Shown piece by piece: positions 1-8,450 of a stretch of 64,000 nucleotides of DNA; position 1 is the stretch's first letter; every line of letters starts with the position of its first letter. Made by a program: the position numbers and the translations under genes. The stretch is taken from positions 1,054,001-1,118,000 of the forward strand of contig CAXXWD010000001.1 in NCBI GenBank assembly GCA_963667595.2, given 5' to 3'. The notes beneath the pieces are model-generated. The model saw nothing but the letters and a program-made list of their open reading frames with translations. It searched no databases and had not been told where the DNA came from. This stretch comes from JAHJQZ01 sp963667595 (GTDB lineage: Bacteria > Pseudomonadota > Alphaproteobacteria > Rhizobiales > Devosiaceae).

Positions 1-299
1 ATCGTCGGCAGGCCGAGCCGAACGGTGCCGGAAATTACGTCGGCACCTGCCGTCACTTCTTCCGTCGCGTCGGCCAGCAACTGGAATGCGCGGGCACAAC
101 CTTCATGAAAGCCTTTGCCTTCTGCCGTCAAATGCAGGGCGCGCGTCGTTCGCATGACCAGCTTGACGCCGAGCGCCGCCTCGAGCCGCGTCACCGCCTT
201 GGAAACAGCGGATGGGGTCAGGTCGAAGTGGCTCGCCGCCGCCGTGAAGCTGCCGGTTTCGGCAACGGACACGAAGATGCGTGCATCCGCTTCGGCCAT
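1..299 (-). CDS. LysR-family transcriptional regulator, N-terminal part (cut by window edge)
   Basis: This is the N-terminal winged helix-turn-helix of a LysR-type regulator; the effector-binding domain lies outside the window. The reading frame shows the typical LysR opening (ARIFVSVAETGSFTAAA, then LTPSAVSKAVTRLE and LGVKLVMRTTR), which is the family's DNA-binding helix pair. I chose the ATG at 299 because family members begin a few residues before the 'D-RIFV' stretch. In-frame ATGs at 326 and 341 would add 9 or 14 residues. It is divergent from the hydrolase at 428, a usual arrangement for a LysR protein and its target, so it may control that gene. The family is secure; effector and target are not known. 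Confidence 0.88.
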   Translation of the reverse strand, partial: MAEADARIFVSVAETGSFTAAASHFDLTPSAVSKAVTRLEAALGVKLVMRTTRALHLTAEGKGFHEGCARAFQLLADATEEVTAGADVISGTVRLGLPT

Positions 300-427
300 C
301 GGCAATCTGTGACTGCGGTTCAGCATTGTTGTTCCCGGCATCGCCTTACTCGAACGGGCATTTGGCGCGAAACAGCCGGCGTTGACAATCGCCGGCGCGC
401 TTGGCCGGCCCGAAATGGAGAACCGAG

Positions 428-1678
428 ATGAAACTCATCTTCAACAACGACCACAGTTTTTCCTTCGAACTGATCCGCACGCTTGGCTATGCCGTCAGCG
501 GTGGTGCCGATCTCGGCGAGTGCCTCAGAACGGCAAACCGCATCGCCGAAGGCGACTTCGAGAGCTGGCACCGGGAATGGGACGCACTCGCCCGCTCGGT
601 CGAAGGCAAGGCCGAGGCTGCGCTGGCGGACGGCGACAGAGTCGGCGCCCGTGAAGCGTATTTGCGGGCCTCGAACTACCACCGCACCGCCGAGTTCTTC
701 CTTCATGGCGACATTGAGGATCCGCGCATCATGACGTCCTGGGGCGCTGCGCGCGAGACCTTCCGGAATGCCGTCGCGCTCATGGACCATCCCGCGGAAG
801 CCGTCCACGTTCCGTTCGAGGATACTTCGCTTCCGGCCTATTTCTTCCGCCCCGCCGCTGATGACACTGCGCGGCCGACGTTAATAGTGCATGGCGGCTA
901 CGATTCCATTGGGGAGGAGCTCTATCTCGAGATCGGCGCGGCAGCGCTTGCCCGCGGCTACAACGTTCTCGCCATCGAAGGACCAGGCCAAGGCGCAGCC
1001 CTGAGGGAACAGGGTTTCAAGTTCCGCAAGGAATGGGAAACTGTGGTAACGCCTGCAATTGACTGGCTGCTCGACCAACCTGGGGTCGATGCTGGTCGCA
1101 TCGCACTGATGGGTGTGAGCCTTGGTGGCTTTCTGGCACCGCGCGCTGCCGCATTTGAGCACCGGCTGGCGGCGCTGATCGCCAATGACGGTATGTTCTC
1201 GTTCCGCTTTGGCGACAAGGCGAAGGCCTTCCTGAAAGTCGAGAAGCTGTTCGGCCGAACCATGGCGGAGTGGGTGTTGCGTCGCGTGATGAAGAAGAAC
1301 TCCGGCGTGCGCTGGGCCATCGAGAACGGCTGTTTCACCTTCGGAGCCGGTGATGTCTGGGACATGGTCGAGAAAACATCGGACTGGACGCTCGACGGCA
1401 TCGTCGAAAACATCCGCTGCCCGACCCTCGTCTGCGAGGCCGAGGAAGATCACTTCTTTGTCGGTCAACCCAAGGCCCTGTTCGACGCTTTGCGCTGCCC
1501 GAAGGAGTTTCTTTTGTGCAAGGAGGAGGACGGCGCCGGTGAACACTGTCAGTTCGGCGGGCTCGCGCACTACAACCACCAGGTCTTCACCTGGCTCGAT
1601 CAGACCTTGTCAGTCAGACGTGATGCCGCGGGCTGGCCGGAAGCACGGTCCTGTTCAATCGCTTTGGCAAATGTCTGA
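428..1678 (+). CDS. alpha/beta hydrolase (acyl/dipeptidyl-peptidase-like)
   Basis: A 416-residue cytoplasmic alpha/beta-hydrolase with an extended N-terminal helical part (about 1-135) before the core. The sequence shows an oxyanion strand VHGGYDS near residue 158, the nucleophile elbow GVSLGG near 229 and a late histidine in GEHCQFGG near 376, giving a Ser-Asp/Glu-His triad. The general look is of the 2,6-dihydropseudooxynicotine hydrolase / FrsA-like group, but the substrate cannot be read from sequence. Start: ATG 428 is preceded by GGAG at 418-421; an in-frame ATG at 401 lacks a ribosome-binding site. It is transcribed away from the LysR gene and may be its target. Confidence 0.85.
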   Translation: MKLIFNNDHSFSFELIRTLGYAVSGGADLGECLRTANRIAEGDFESWHREWDALARSVEGKAEAALADGDRVGAREAYLRASNYHRTAEFFLHGDIEDPRIMTSWGAARETFRNAVALMDHPAEAVHVPFEDTSLPAYFFRPAADDTARPTLIVHGGYDSIGEELYLEIGAAALARGYNVLAIEGPGQGAALREQGFKFRKEWETVVTPAIDWLLDQPGVDAGRIALMGVSLGGFLAPRAAAFEHRLAALIANDGMFSFRFGDKAKAFLKVEKLFGRTMAEWVLRRVMKKNSGVRWAIENGCFTFGAGDVWDMVEKTSDWTLDGIVENIRCPTLVCEAEEDHFFVGQPKALFDALRCPKEFLLCKEEDGAGEHCQFGGLAHYNHQVFTWLDQTLSVRRDAAGWPEARSCSIALANV

Positions 1679-1768
1679 AAAATTCCGGCACTGTCGCATG
1701 ACGGGCCTGCTCTGATTTGATCGGCGCCGAATGACGACGTCGGCCTTTCTTGTCAGGAACGATCTCGA

Positions 1769-2704
1769 TCAGATTGGTCTCTCGTCGCCCAAACCGAAAA
1801 AGCCAACAACATGTGCGGGCAGATCGAATGAAGGCGTCGGACCCATGACCCGGGGATAGCGGTAGACTGGCTGCGGGACGACATGGCCACCGTTCTTGAA
1901 GATCAATAGCTCGATCCAGATCCTGCCATCCTTTCGCCAAAGCTTGCGTTCGACGTCGGTCGTCGGGGTAGTGCTTCCGCCGAACTCGCATTCATTTCGA
2001 TGTGCAAGTGTGTTGGCCGTTTGCTCGGCGGACAGTGACATGCCGCGATCGATCAAACCGAACACCGTGACCTTGCCGCCCTTGTAGGGTGCCACCGGAT
2101 CGCGCATGCCCTGCGCCATCAAAAGCGGCGGCGTCGCCCCCGTGTGCTGACACAGGTCAAAACTGGAAGTGGGTAGGTTGGCCCCGACCGTCGCGGCACC
2201 GGCAAAAGCCTCCGGATACTCACCGACCAGGCGGAGAACCATGTGACCGCCATTGGAAAGCCCGAATAGAAAGGTCTCGTCTGGATCGGTACCATAGGCA
2301 GAGGCAAGATCGGCAACGACCGCCCGAACGAATGCGACATCGTCGACCTCCTGGTATCTGGCCGACTTGCGACGGCAATCGTTCCACTGCCTGCTCAAGC
2401 CCTCGGGATAGACAACGACGAACCCATGCTTTTGTCCGAGTTCATCGAACCTGCCGCCCGTCGAGCGGCGAATGCCATCGGCGTTCTGTCCGGTGCCGTG
2501 CAGCACGAATACGACAGGCGCACCTTTTGGCAGTTTTGCCGGGACATGCACCAAATAGCTCCGCTGCAAGGTGCCGACCTCGATCATCCTGTTCAGCAAG
2601 GGCGGTAGCTTCGGCGGGGGCGAAAAGAAATACCACCAAACGATCATCGCGAGGGTGGGAAGGGCAGGCACAGCGATTAGCGGCAGCGCCGGAATAGCGT
2701 TCAA
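1769..2704 (-). CDS. PHB depolymerase / LpqC-like esterase, membrane-anchored or exported
   Basis: A 311-residue esterase of the polyhydroxybutyrate depolymerase / feruloyl esterase family (COG3509 type). It has a hydrophobic N-terminal segment (about 3-28) likely to be a signal anchor, an oxyanion motif FVLHGTGQNADG near 66, the stretch FVVVYPEGLSRQWNDC near 94, the nucleophile elbow GLSNGG near 149 and a C-terminal histidine in GGHVVPQP near 274. The start is a TTG at 2704 with GGGAGG seven to eight bases upstream; the next in-frame ATG (2647) has no ribosome-binding site and would remove half the hydrophobic segment. It probably acts on ester substrates in the periplasm; the natural substrate is unknown. 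Confidence 0.85.
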   Translation of the reverse strand: MNAIPALPLIAVPALPTLAMIVWWYFFSPPPKLPPLLNRMIEVGTLQRSYLVHVPAKLPKGAPVVFVLHGTGQNADGIRRSTGGRFDELGQKHGFVVVYPEGLSRQWNDCRRKSARYQEVDDVAFVRAVVADLASAYGTDPDETFLFGLSNGGHMVLRLVGEYPEAFAGAATVGANLPTSSFDLCQHTGATPPLLMAQGMRDPVAPYKGGKVTVFGLIDRGMSLSAEQTANTLAHRNECEFGGSTTPTTDVERKLWRKDGRIWIELLIFKNGGHVVPQPVYRYPRVMGPTPSFDLPAHVVGFFGLGDERPI

Positions 2705-2890
2705 AATCTGGCCTCCCGGCCTTCGCCCGTCGCGTGATTATCCGTTGCGCGAAATGCTGCGCGTCGAAGCGCACAAACCCTGATTAAAGCGTCCGGTCTT
2801 CGTCGCAGTCAAGAAAACAAAATGCTTGTCAAACTGCAAACTGCGGCAGAATGTCGCGCTGCTCGCGCTTTGGAAATCGGAGAAAACTAA

Positions 2891-3313
2891 GTGTCACTAA
2901 CTCCACTTTTAACCGCGCAGCCGGTTGTTATCGTTCATGCGACGACTGCAATGCTCGCCTTCGCATTGGGGTGCGTTCAACTTGCGGCACCAAAAGGAAC
3001 GCTTCCACACAGAACTATTGGATGGACCTGGGTTGCGTTGATGGCGACGGTCGCCATTACCTCATTTTTCATCCACACGCTTTGTACCATCGGGTCCTTC
3101 AGCATTATTCACGGCCTGTCGATCATCACCATCATCGTGCTGCCGATGGCTGTTGCCCATGCCCGCAGACACCTCGTGTCAAAGCACATGCGGGCCATGA
3201 TCGGTCTGTTCCTGGGTGCGTTGGTTGTTGCGGGTATCTTCACATTCTGGCCTGGCCGGATCATGCATGACGTCGTGTTCGGAACGGTAACAACCCACGG
3301 TTTTTGTGCATGA
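2891..3313 (+). CDS. DUF2306-like small integral membrane protein
   Basis: A 140-residue protein with four predicted membrane helices (about 12-32, 48-66, 70-90, 100-120) and the loop HRTIGWTWV typical of DUF2306 proteins, whose function is unknown. It starts with GTG at 2891, with GGAG eight bases upstream. Its stop codon overlaps the ATG of the next gene as ATGA (3310-3313), so the two are probably translationally coupled. The C-terminus is short compared with many family members. Confidence 0.75.
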   Translation: MSLTPLLTAQPVVIVHATTAMLAFALGCVQLAAPKGTLPHRTIGWTWVALMATVAITSFFIHTLCTIGSFSIIHGLSIITIIVLPMAVAHARRHLVSKHMRAMIGLFLGALVVAGIFTFWPGRIMHDVVFGTVTTHGFCA

Positions 3314-3978
3314 ACCGGCGGTCCGTCCCGAATCCGGAAGGCGAGGCTGCCGGTGCGGAAGCCACCGGGTTCGGACCGGGCACGCATGAGAGGCTGGTGT
3401 TTTTCACCGACGCCGTTTTTGCCATAACGATCACACTGTTGGCGCTGGAAATCCGCTTGCCCGCGGGCGCGGGCGAGCTTTCCGAATCCGGTCTTCTGGA
3501 CGCGCTGGCCGCGATGTGGCCGCGTTATCTCGGTTATATCATCAGTTTCCTGGTCATCGGCTTTTTCTGGATAAGCCATTGCGCCAAGTTCGACAGGATC
3601 GAGCGTATCGACCTGCGGCTGGTCTGGCTGAACCTTTTGTTCTTGCTGTCATTAGGGCTCATTCCCTTCGCAAGTTCCGTTCTGAGCGAATCCCACGGAC
3701 GGCTGGGAACGATCATCTATGCCGGTCTTATCGTGCTGTCGGCGCTGATGGTGCAGATGTTCTGGCTCTACGCACGCGCCGCAAAGCTGACCACGGCCAA
3801 CCTGACGAAGAAGGAGGCGCGCGCAGCCGGGCTGCCGAGCGTGATAGTCTCGGCCGTGTTTGCGCTGTCGATCCCGATCGCCTTTTTCAGTCCCGGCGGC
3901 GCGGAGATGACATGGGGCCTCGTCCTTGCGGCGCTCTATGTCATGCATTTCACCCGACCCAAGCAGAACATTGCGTGA
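3310..3978 (+). CDS. TMEM175-family (DUF1211) putative potassium channel
   Basis: A 222-residue six-helix membrane protein. Near the N-terminus it carries the family signature RLVFFTDAVFAITITLLALEI (about 29-49), equivalent to the FSD motif that lines the pore in TMEM175 channels, here with T in place of S. In bacteria these proteins form tetrameric leak potassium channels, so a role in membrane potential is the family expectation, not something shown here. The start ATG (3310) overlaps the upstream stop by four bases. The gene is followed at 11 bp by a CPBP protease gene in the same direction, suggesting one transcript from about 2.9 to 5.9 kb. Confidence 0.83.
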   Translation: MNRRSVPNPEGEAAGAEATGFGPGTHERLVFFTDAVFAITITLLALEIRLPAGAGELSESGLLDALAAMWPRYLGYIISFLVIGFFWISHCAKFDRIERIDLRLVWLNLLFLLSLGLIPFASSVLSESHGRLGTIIYAGLIVLSALMVQMFWLYARAAKLTTANLTKKEARAAGLPSVIVSAVFALSIPIAFFSPGGAEMTWGLVLAALYVMHFTRPKQNIA

Positions 3979-3988
3979 GGACACAAAC

Positions 3989-4720
3989 ATGCGCTCCAAC
4001 ACCTCCTGGCTTATGAACCGCGGTGTGCTCGTCGCCATTGCATTGGCTGCGGCGTGGGCGATCGTCTCGGCACTGTCCTATCTTTGTTTCGACGCGCTCT
4101 TCCCGGCGAATCCGCCGATGGCAAATGCAGTCTTCGCACTCATCGTTCTGGCCTGCCTCACTCTGGCCGGCATTGCGATGACAGGGTGGCAGCGGATTGG
4201 CTGGACACTTGCCGGTCTTGAACGGCACTGGGTCTTGCTGGTTGTTATCGGGGTCTTTTCGCTGTTTCCGCTTGCCGGGGGCATCCGGACAATTGCCACC
4301 GACGAAGCGTTGTTTCTCATTGCCGGCTACGCCCTGACCGGATTTGCCGAGGAGGGATTCTTCCGGGGCATCGTGCAGTCCCAGCTCGAGGATCTGAAGA
4401 TTTGGCAGATCGCGCTGGTCGTAGGCCTGCTGTTCGGCGCCGTCCACCTTGGCAATCTGATGATCCGCGACAATGCCGCAATCGTCTTCGCCCAGGCCTT
4501 CGGTGCCGGCACCCACGGGTTCGGGCTTGCCGTGCTGCGCAAGAAGCTCGGCTCGATCATCCCGCTCATGCTTTCGCATTTTCTCGGCGACCTTAGCCTG
4601 CACCTTGGGATCTTTCCGCTGCTACCGATGGCCGTTCTCAACGATGTGCTGTTTTTCGCGCTGGGCCTGGTGGTTCTTTTCTGGCCAGAGCAAAAGGCCG
4701 ACAAGGCTGCAATCGCATAG
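3989..4720 (+). CDS. CPBP-family intramembrane glutamic protease
   Basis: A 243-residue polytopic membrane protein with the three CPBP (Abi/CAAX protease, Rce1-like) motifs: EEGFFRG (EExxxR, near 120), FGAVHLGN (FxxxH, near 148) and SHFLGDLS near 195. The glutamates and histidines are the expected catalytic residues, so the enzyme is probably active. Bacterial members process small peptides or anchor proteins; the substrate is unknown. ATG 3989 follows GAGG at 3977-3980. A second CPBP gene lies at 7639-8400, 3 kb downstream, and is only distantly similar in sequence. Confidence 0.87.
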   Translation: MRSNTSWLMNRGVLVAIALAAAWAIVSALSYLCFDALFPANPPMANAVFALIVLACLTLAGIAMTGWQRIGWTLAGLERHWVLLVVIGVFSLFPLAGGIRTIATDEALFLIAGYALTGFAEEGFFRGIVQSQLEDLKIWQIALVVGLLFGAVHLGNLMIRDNAAIVFAQAFGAGTHGFGLAVLRKKLGSIIPLMLSHFLGDLSLHLGIFPLLPMAVLNDVLFFALGLVVLFWPEQKADKAAIA

Positions 4721-4737
4721 AACCGCGGACGAAAACC

Positions 4738-5895
4738 ATGTCTCTGACGTCGACGCGGCTTGGCCGCTACGTGCTTTGGAACCGGCCGACCTCTCACGAT
4801 CATCTGCGTTTTCCGTCGATCGCGTTGCGGCCGGGCCCCCAACCGCTCCCGCTGCCTAACGCACCAGTCCCGTTCCGCTTCGCGCCGCTGACCCTTCGCG
4901 GCAAGGACGGTCGGCGCGAGACCGAACTCGAACCCTTGCTCGAAGCAACAGGGACCGAAGCGCTGCTGGTCGTGTCAGCCGGACAGGTCGTTTTCGAATG
5001 GTATGGACAAGGCGGCAGTCGCAACCTTCCGGGACGGTGCTTTTCAGTCACCAAGTCCTTCACCTCCGCGCTTGTCGGCATCGCTATCGATGACGGGTTT
5101 GTCGGTGGCGTCGACGATCCGGTCGGCAAATACCTGACCGATCTTGCCGGTCAGCCGATTGGCCGGTTGAGCCTCCGGCACCTCATGGAGATGCGATCAG
5201 GCATCCGCTACGTTCCGGGTCCTCTGCCCTGGCAGGACGACGCGATCGCCTACTACGACCCCGACTGCCGCGCCGCCACCCGGCAGGCTCCGATGACTGA
5301 GCCAGTCGGCTCACAATTCCACTACAATGACTACCACCTTCATCTTGTCGGCATGATCCTCGAAGCCGCGACCGGCGAGGCCATTGCCGACTATTTCGAG
5401 CGACGGCTCTGGCGGCGCATTGGTGCGGAATCTCCGGCGAGTCTGATGATCGACAGCGAGAGTAACCGCTTTGTCCATCTTGAGAGCGGGCTCAACGCCA
5501 CCGCCCGTGATCTGGCCAGATTCGGCCTCTTGTACCTTCGCAATGGCATGGCCGGCGATGAACAGGTGGTTCCCCGCGACTGGGTTAGTCTGACGACGGG
5601 ACCAGAGGGCGCGCGGCGGGACAAGGACTGGTTTGCACACTATAGCGGCAAGCCGTGGGGCCGGGTCTTTGCCGGCGGAAAGACCTTCTACAAGTTGTTC
5701 TGGTGGGGCTATGAGCTCGAACCCGGCGACGCGGACTTCTTCGCCATGGGGGCTCTCGGCCAGCACATCTACGTGTCGCCCAAGCACGACACGGTGATCG
5801 TCCGCCTGAGTTCGCGATTCCCCAAGGGCATGTGGTGGCCACCCGTGTTCCGGCAACTTGCCGAACAGACTGAACACGCCGACACCGGAAGCTGA
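4738..5895 (+). CDS. beta-lactamase-fold serine hydrolase (class C/penicillin-binding-protein-like)
   Basis: A 385-residue hydrolase of the beta-lactamase / 6-aminohexanoate-dimer hydrolase family. The SxxK nucleophile motif is visible as FSVTKSFTSA near 102, the YxN-like motif as HYNDYH near 197, followed by HLVGMILEAATG. No clear signal peptide is present, so it is probably cytoplasmic and more likely an esterase or amidase than an antibiotic-resistance enzyme. It begins 17 bp after the CPBP gene and is probably co-transcribed with it. Confidence 0.83.
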   Translation: MSLTSTRLGRYVLWNRPTSHDHLRFPSIALRPGPQPLPLPNAPVPFRFAPLTLRGKDGRRETELEPLLEATGTEALLVVSAGQVVFEWYGQGGSRNLPGRCFSVTKSFTSALVGIAIDDGFVGGVDDPVGKYLTDLAGQPIGRLSLRHLMEMRSGIRYVPGPLPWQDDAIAYYDPDCRAATRQAPMTEPVGSQFHYNDYHLHLVGMILEAATGEAIADYFERRLWRRIGAESPASLMIDSESNRFVHLESGLNATARDLARFGLLYLRNGMAGDEQVVPRDWVSLTTGPEGARRDKDWFAHYSGKPWGRVFAGGKTFYKLFWWGYELEPGDADFFAMGALGQHIYVSPKHDTVIVRLSSRFPKGMWWPPVFRQLAEQTEHADTGS

Positions 5896-5989
5896 ACTTT
5901 AGCCGTTTCTCATATCTGAAAGGCATGTCGCTTCAAGGAGCTGGAAGAAGCTCCAAGCGGATTCTCCATCTGCAAAAAACTAACTTGCA

Positions 5990-6024
5990 TAGCATATAAA
6001 CTAATGATTGTAGTTTTATAGCTA
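5990..6024. promoter_or_regulatory. candidate operator dyad upstream of hydrolase-TetR pair
   Basis: The arms TAGCATATAAACTA (5990-6003) and TAGTTTTATAGCTA (6011-6024) form an interrupted palindrome: 10 of 14 positions pair across a 7-base centre. It sits in an AT-rich leader 23 bp upstream of the hydrolase start at 6047, where a TetR-family repressor would be expected to bind. The TetR gene is the second gene of this pair (7006-7572), so autoregulation is plausible. Inferred from symmetry and position only. Confidence 0.45.
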
Positions 6025-6046
6025 CTAAGACAAGTGAGTTGAAGCC

Positions 6047-7006
6047 ATGACACGCAAACGCACCCTATTCACCCTTATCGGCGCCGGTATCCTTGTGGGA
6101 GCCGGTGTCCTGACCGCATTCGCCACCACCCCCACGGAGACCGACATCATGACCGCCAAAGCCGACATCGCCCAGTTCCTCGACACCCCGCATTATCTCG
6201 ACCGCCCCGAAGGCAGGATCGCCTATGACGATCAGGGCAGTGGCCCGCTCGTCGTCATGGTGCCAGGACTTGGTGACATCCGCGCCGAATACCGTAAGCT
6301 CACCCCGAAACTTCTCGATGCCGGGTACCGCGTTGTCACCATGGACCTGCGCGGCCACGGCCAGTCCTCGACCGGCTGGTCGGACTACTCCTCCTCGGCG
6401 CTCGGCTCCGACGTCGAAGCACTGATCGCAAAGCTCGATGCCGGAAAGGCCATCGTTGTCGGCGACTCCATGGGCGCTGCCGCCGTGAGCTGGGCCGCCG
6501 CCGACGCCCCGGACGCGGTCAGCCATCTCGTGCTGATCGGGCCGTTCGTACGTGCCGAGACCCAGGAAACGAGCTGGTGGCAGGCCGCCATCCAGCAGGT
6601 GATGATCAAGGTCGGGCTCAACGGGCCCTGGGCGCCGGGCATGTGGGCCGACTATTACGGCTCGATCTACGGCAGCAAGCCTGACGACTTCACGGCCTAC
6701 AAGGCTGCCATAAAGGCGAGCTTTTCCGAGCCGGGCCGGATGGATGCCGTCAGAGGCATGATGAACGTCTCGAAGGCCGATGTCGCCGCCCGCCTTCACG
6801 AAATCACCGCGCCGACCCTCATCTTCATGGGTACTGCCGATCCCGATTTCCCTGATCCGAAGAAGGAAGCCGAAATCGTCGCGGGATTGCTCAAAGGATC
6901 GGTTGTGATGGTCGACGGCGCCGGGCACTATCCCCAGGTCGAGGATCCCGACCTCGTCGCCAAGCACCTCATCGATTTTACCGCCAACACCGGAGCCAAT
7001 TCGTAA
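6047..7006 (+). CDS. exported alpha/beta hydrolase
   Basis: A 319-residue alpha/beta-fold hydrolase with an N-terminal signal peptide or anchor (hydrophobic stretch about 7-28, TLIGAGILVGAGVLTAFA). The core shows MVPGLGDIRAEY (oxyanion region, about 71), DLRGHGQS (about 101), the nucleophile elbow VGDSMGA (about 144), an acid in GTADPDFPD (about 263) and the catalytic histidine in GAGHYPQ (about 297). The fold resembles haloperoxidase/lactonase-type hydrolases. Its TAA stop overlaps the ATG of the TetR gene by one base (TAATG), so enzyme and regulator are co-translated. Confidence 0.85.
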   Translation: MTRKRTLFTLIGAGILVGAGVLTAFATTPTETDIMTAKADIAQFLDTPHYLDRPEGRIAYDDQGSGPLVVMVPGLGDIRAEYRKLTPKLLDAGYRVVTMDLRGHGQSSTGWSDYSSSALGSDVEALIAKLDAGKAIVVGDSMGAAAVSWAAADAPDAVSHLVLIGPFVRAETQETSWWQAAIQQVMIKVGLNGPWAPGMWADYYGSIYGSKPDDFTAYKAAIKASFSEPGRMDAVRGMMNVSKADVAARLHEITAPTLIFMGTADPDFPDPKKEAEIVAGLLKGSVVMVDGAGHYPQVEDPDLVAKHLIDFTANTGANS

Positions 7007-7572
7007 TGCCACGGTCCGGACTGAACAGGGCGGCCGTTGTCGCAGCGGCTGCCGACCTCGCCGATGCCGAGGGGCTCGAGGCGGTGACGCTGGCGCGGCT
7101 CGCCAAGGAATTGAAGGTCAAGGCGCCCTCGCTCTACAACCACGTCGACAGCCTCGCCGATGTTCTGCGCGATCTGTCCGTTCGGGGTGTCCGCGAAGCC
7201 AATGCCCGAATGTCCCGCGCGGCGGTTGGCCTTGCCCGACAAGAGGCGTTGATCGCGGTCGGCATGGCCTATCGCCAATATGCGCGCGAACATCCCGGCC
7301 TTTACCTCGCTTCGCTCAAGGCAGCGCCGGAAGGTGACGAAGAATGGGGTGCGGCCAGTGAAGAAACGTTGCGAACCATCATCGCGGTCCTCAGCGGCTA
7401 TGGTCTTCAAGGCGAGGACGCGCTCCACGCTATCCGCGGGCTTCGTGCCATCATCCAGGGCTTCGTGTCGCTCGAGGCGGCCGGAGGCTTCGGCATGCCG
7501 CTCGATATCGAAGAGTCCTTCACTCGGCTACTCAACGTTTTTTCCGATGGGTTGGCACGCTCCGGGCGATAG
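7006..7572 (+). CDS. TetR/AcrR-family repressor with WHG-type C-terminal domain
   Basis: A 188-residue regulator. Residues 6-52 form the TetR helix-turn-helix (VTLARLAKELKVKAPSLYNHV), and the C-terminal half resembles the TetR_C_33/WHG ligand domain (YRQYAREHPGLY, LRAIIQGFVSLEAAGGF). It is coupled to the hydrolase at 6047-7006 by a TAATG overlap and probably controls that pair through the dyad at 5990-6024. The inducing ligand may be related to the hydrolase substrate, which is inference. Confidence 0.87.
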   Translation: MPRSGLNRAAVVAAAADLADAEGLEAVTLARLAKELKVKAPSLYNHVDSLADVLRDLSVRGVREANARMSRAAVGLARQEALIAVGMAYRQYAREHPGLYLASLKAAPEGDEEWGAASEETLRTIIAVLSGYGLQGEDALHAIRGLRAIIQGFVSLEAAGGFGMPLDIEESFTRLLNVFSDGLARSGR

Positions 7573-7638
7573 GCCGAGCAACCACCGCCAACCCCTTCCA
7601 ACGCCCATGATCCCAATTCTTGTTCAGGAGGCGCACTG

Positions 7639-8400
7639 ATGTCTGCCATCCTCGAAATTGTCATTACCGTCGCCATCTACTTTGTTACTGCCCTGTTTGG
7701 GATGCGTTTGCTGGCTCGTCTGGGCTTTGTCACCGCGAAGGGCGGCGCCAACACCGCGACGGCGGCACCGCTGTTTGCCGCCGCCGTCATCAATGCCGTC
7801 ATCGCGGTACTGGTGATCCTTGTGCACCTCGCTTTCGGCGGATCGCTTGGTGATCTGCGGATGGGCATCGGCGCCTTGAACGTTGGCTGGGCGCTACTGG
7901 GCGGCGTCCTGATGCTTGGCGTCGCGGCATCCTTCGCGCGGCTAAACATAGCGCGACGCGTTAAGCCAACGGCCGGCCCATGGCTGACGGCACTGCTCAT
8001 CCTCGCCCTGTTCTGCGCCGCACTGATGGAGGAGATCGTCTTCCGTGCCGTGATCATCGGGACACTTCAGCCCTTCGGGTTCTGGACCGCGTTGCTCGCC
8101 TCGGCTCTGATCTTCACGCTCATCCATCTGCCGACCAACAGGATCACGGCGGAAGCCGTTGCCGGCTGGTTCATTGGTGGCGTTGCGTTCGGCGGGGCAT
8201 GGCTCCTAGGAGCGCCGTTGATCGTGGTCACCCTGATCCATCTCGGGCACAATCTGGGGAACGTGTTGTGGGTGCAGCCGGCCGCGCAGTTTGGACGGGT
8301 GGAGATGCCCAAGGCGTCGCCTGGGATGCGGCTCGCCCGGTACGGCGTCGACGCAGTCGTGATTCTCGCCCTGGTTGCCGTCGCCTACCAGGGGTTGTGA
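7639..8400 (+). CDS. second CPBP-family intramembrane protease
   Basis: A 253-residue polytopic protein with the CPBP motifs LMEEIVFRAVI (EExxFR, near 132), TLIHLPTN (near 161) and LIHLGHNLGN (near 202). About seven membrane helices are visible. ATG 7639 has AGGAGG at 7626-7631. It follows the TetR gene by 66 bp and may belong to the same transcript. The motif set is complete, so catalytic activity is likely; the substrate is not known. Confidence 0.86.
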   Translation: MSAILEIVITVAIYFVTALFGMRLLARLGFVTAKGGANTATAAPLFAAAVINAVIAVLVILVHLAFGGSLGDLRMGIGALNVGWALLGGVLMLGVAASFARLNIARRVKPTAGPWLTALLILALFCAALMEEIVFRAVIIGTLQPFGFWTALLASALIFTLIHLPTNRITAEAVAGWFIGGVAFGGAWLLGAPLIVVTLIHLGHNLGNVLWVQPAAQFGRVEMPKASPGMRLARYGVDAVVILALVAVAYQGL

Positions 8401-8450
8401 CCGCCGAGGCGCTCTCCAACACAAAATCCACAAATTGACACGTCAAGATA

